From the NCBI GenBank assembly GCA_946480965.1, contig CAMLMI010000255.1:1-6834 (forward strand): a stretch of 6,834 bases of DNA, written 5' to 3'. This DNA comes from an uncultured Verrucomicrobiales bacterium (GTDB taxonomy: Bacteria; Verrucomicrobiota; Verrucomicrobiae; Limisphaerales; CANJSG01). Of this stretch, positions 6,349-6,834 are shown one piece after another. The position numbers and the translations under genes were made by a program. The notes below the pieces were generated by a model. The model was not told the DNA's origin and searched no databases. It worked only from the letters and a program-made list of their open reading frames with translations. Within the stretch, counting starts at the first letter, position 1. Every line of letters begins with the position of its first letter.

Positions 6349-6727
6349 ACCGCAGAAAACGCGGACGACGCGGCCGGAGCGATCCAGTGGGAACAATGTG
6401 GACATGGGGCGGCTGCGCTCCCTGTTGTTTCCGAATCTCGAAGTTGCGCGAACCGTTCCCGGCTCCGCAGGAGCCGAACCTGAATAGCCGCAGGTGCAAC
6501 CTGCGGAGAACCGGCATCGTCCTCCTCACAACCCCGCTAGGGGTTGAATTCGCCGCCGCGACGAGCCCGATGGTTCGACCCTTTCAGGGTCGGGAAAAAT
6601 GGGTGGTGCCTCGGTCCGCAGGTTGCACCTGCGGCTATTCACCTTCAGTCCCTGCGGGACTGTTCCGACGCCCGGAAGGCCCATCGCTCCATGCGCCTGC
6701 CGCTGAGTCGTCCGCGTTTTCTGCGGT
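6349..6727. repeat. Nested palindromic island bounded by 21-bp perfect inverted repeats
   Basis: The arms at 6349-6369 (starting ACCGCAGAAAACG) and 6707-6727 are exact reverse complements over 21 bases. The left arm begins 28 bases after the uvrA stop and the right arm ends 15 bases before the stop of the converging gene, so the island almost fills the space between the two genes. Cassette B lies inside. Bases 6370-6459 and 6663-6706 hold nothing I recognise. There is no transposase gene, so if mobile it would be non-autonomous. An open frame runs across the island, but it is made of repeat sequence and looks like no protein. Confidence 0.75.
6460..6662. repeat. Palindromic repeat cassette B (same family as cassette A)
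   Basis: In order: a hairpin CGGCTCC/GGAGCCG, loop GCA (6460-6476); a hairpin CCGCAGGT/ACCTGCGG, loop GCA (6488-6506); CAACCCC/GGGGTTG, loop GCTA (6529-6546); CGACCC/GGGTCG, loop TTTCA (6576-6592); CCGCAGGT/ACCTGCGG, loop TGC (6616-6634); and CAGTCCC/GGGACTG, loop TGC (6646-6662). The second and fifth parts form a perfect 27-bp inverted repeat (6481-6507 with 6615-6641), each headed by ATAG. It shares with cassette A the linker GGAGAACC (6505-6512), the word GTGCCTCG (6606-6613), the CAACCCC/GGGGTTG stem and the TTCA-type loop. Confidence 0.85.
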
Positions 6728-6741
6728 TGAATCCCTGATAC

Positions 6742-6834
6742 TCAGTGTCGCAGCGCCTCGCCCGTGCGGCTCCCGGCGACAGCCATCAGTTCGTTCGGGG
6801 TTCCCGTAGCTACGACTTTCCCGCCTTCGTCGCC
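6742..6834 (-). CDS. C-terminal end of a second UvrA-like protein (5' part outside window)
   Basis: Read on the minus strand from the right edge, 30 codons are open to a TGA at 6744-6742. The peptide contains GGKVVATGTPNELMA and ends SRTGEALRH. This matches the extreme C-terminus of UvrA proteins, where a glycine-rich GGxVVAxGTPxxxA stretch precedes S-x-TG-x-x-L; the complete uvrA in this window ends with GGELVVAGTPEDVAA...SHTGRFLKK. The two genes therefore converge, with 420 bases between their stops. Only the tail is visible, so the class (ordinary UvrA, UvrA2, a drug-resistance-type UvrA paralogue, or part of a double-length UvrA) cannot be told. A non-UvrA ABC ATPase with a similar tail is possible but less likely. 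Confidence 0.72.
   Translation of the reverse strand, partial: GDEGGKVVATGTPNELMAVAGSRTGEALRH

Noticed and set aside
3976..6405. Long open frame on the minus strand opposite uvrA (809 codons)
   Set aside because: It is antisense to a clearly conserved uvrA in a GC-rich gene, its translation is low-complexity and resembles no family, and it also runs through repeat-derived sequence. It is a codon-bias shadow.
6646..6662. Hairpin CAGTCCC/GGGACTG as an intrinsic terminator
   Set aside because: The stem is short and no T-run follows on either strand; it matches the terminal hairpin of the repeat cassette instead.
6330..6809. Plus-strand open frame of 159 codons after uvrA
   Set aside because: It crosses the nested palindromic island and continues antisense to the UvrA-like C-terminus, so it is best explained as chance.

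Overview
The window looks like a piece of a GC-rich bacterial chromosome, most likely from the Verrucomicrobiota or a close PVC-group relative. This is inferred from three things: an RHS/YD-repeat protein ending in extracellular modules typical of Verrucomicrobia and Planctomycetes, a C-terminal 'LQRA...WTNIG...YYRAVRP' module of the kind found on secreted verrucomicrobial proteins, and a high density of palindromic intergenic repeats. No rRNA or other phylogenetic marker is present, so the assignment is moderate at best.

Layout. (1) Positions 1-2996 (+) hold the 3' part of a large RHS repeat gene that is open through the left edge. It has YD repeats, an RHS core ending in DPSGL, an unrecognised AT-richer 'tip', and then about 370 residues of GC-rich extracellular-type modules. 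(2) 2997-3495 is non-coding and carries palindromic cassette A (3154-3353), a series of hairpins. (3) 3496-6321 (+) is a complete uvrA for the damage-recognition ATPase of nucleotide excision repair. It retains both ATPase sites, two zinc sites and the UvrB-binding region, but has a shortened insertion domain, an Asp-to-Glu change in the second Walker B, and three repeat-derived in-frame insertions. (4) 6322-6741 is non-coding and almost filled by a nested palindromic island (6349-6727) with cassette B inside it. (5) 6742-6834 (-) is the last 30 codons of a second UvrA-like gene, which converges on the first and is cut by the right edge.

The main point is how repeats and genes relate. Cassettes A and B lie on either side of the complete uvrA. 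They share order, linkers and some loop sequence but differ in the stems, including one compensatory A-T to G-C change, so they belong to one structured repeat family. A third palindromic repeat, with a GTAG head like cassette A, lies inside uvrA and is translated in frame in the linker between the two ATPase halves; two heptamer repeats are translated in other tolerant loops. Two UvrA-family genes placed tail to tail suggest a repair locus with two UvrA paralogues. The RHS gene has no visible functional link to uvrA and no immunity-type gene after it.
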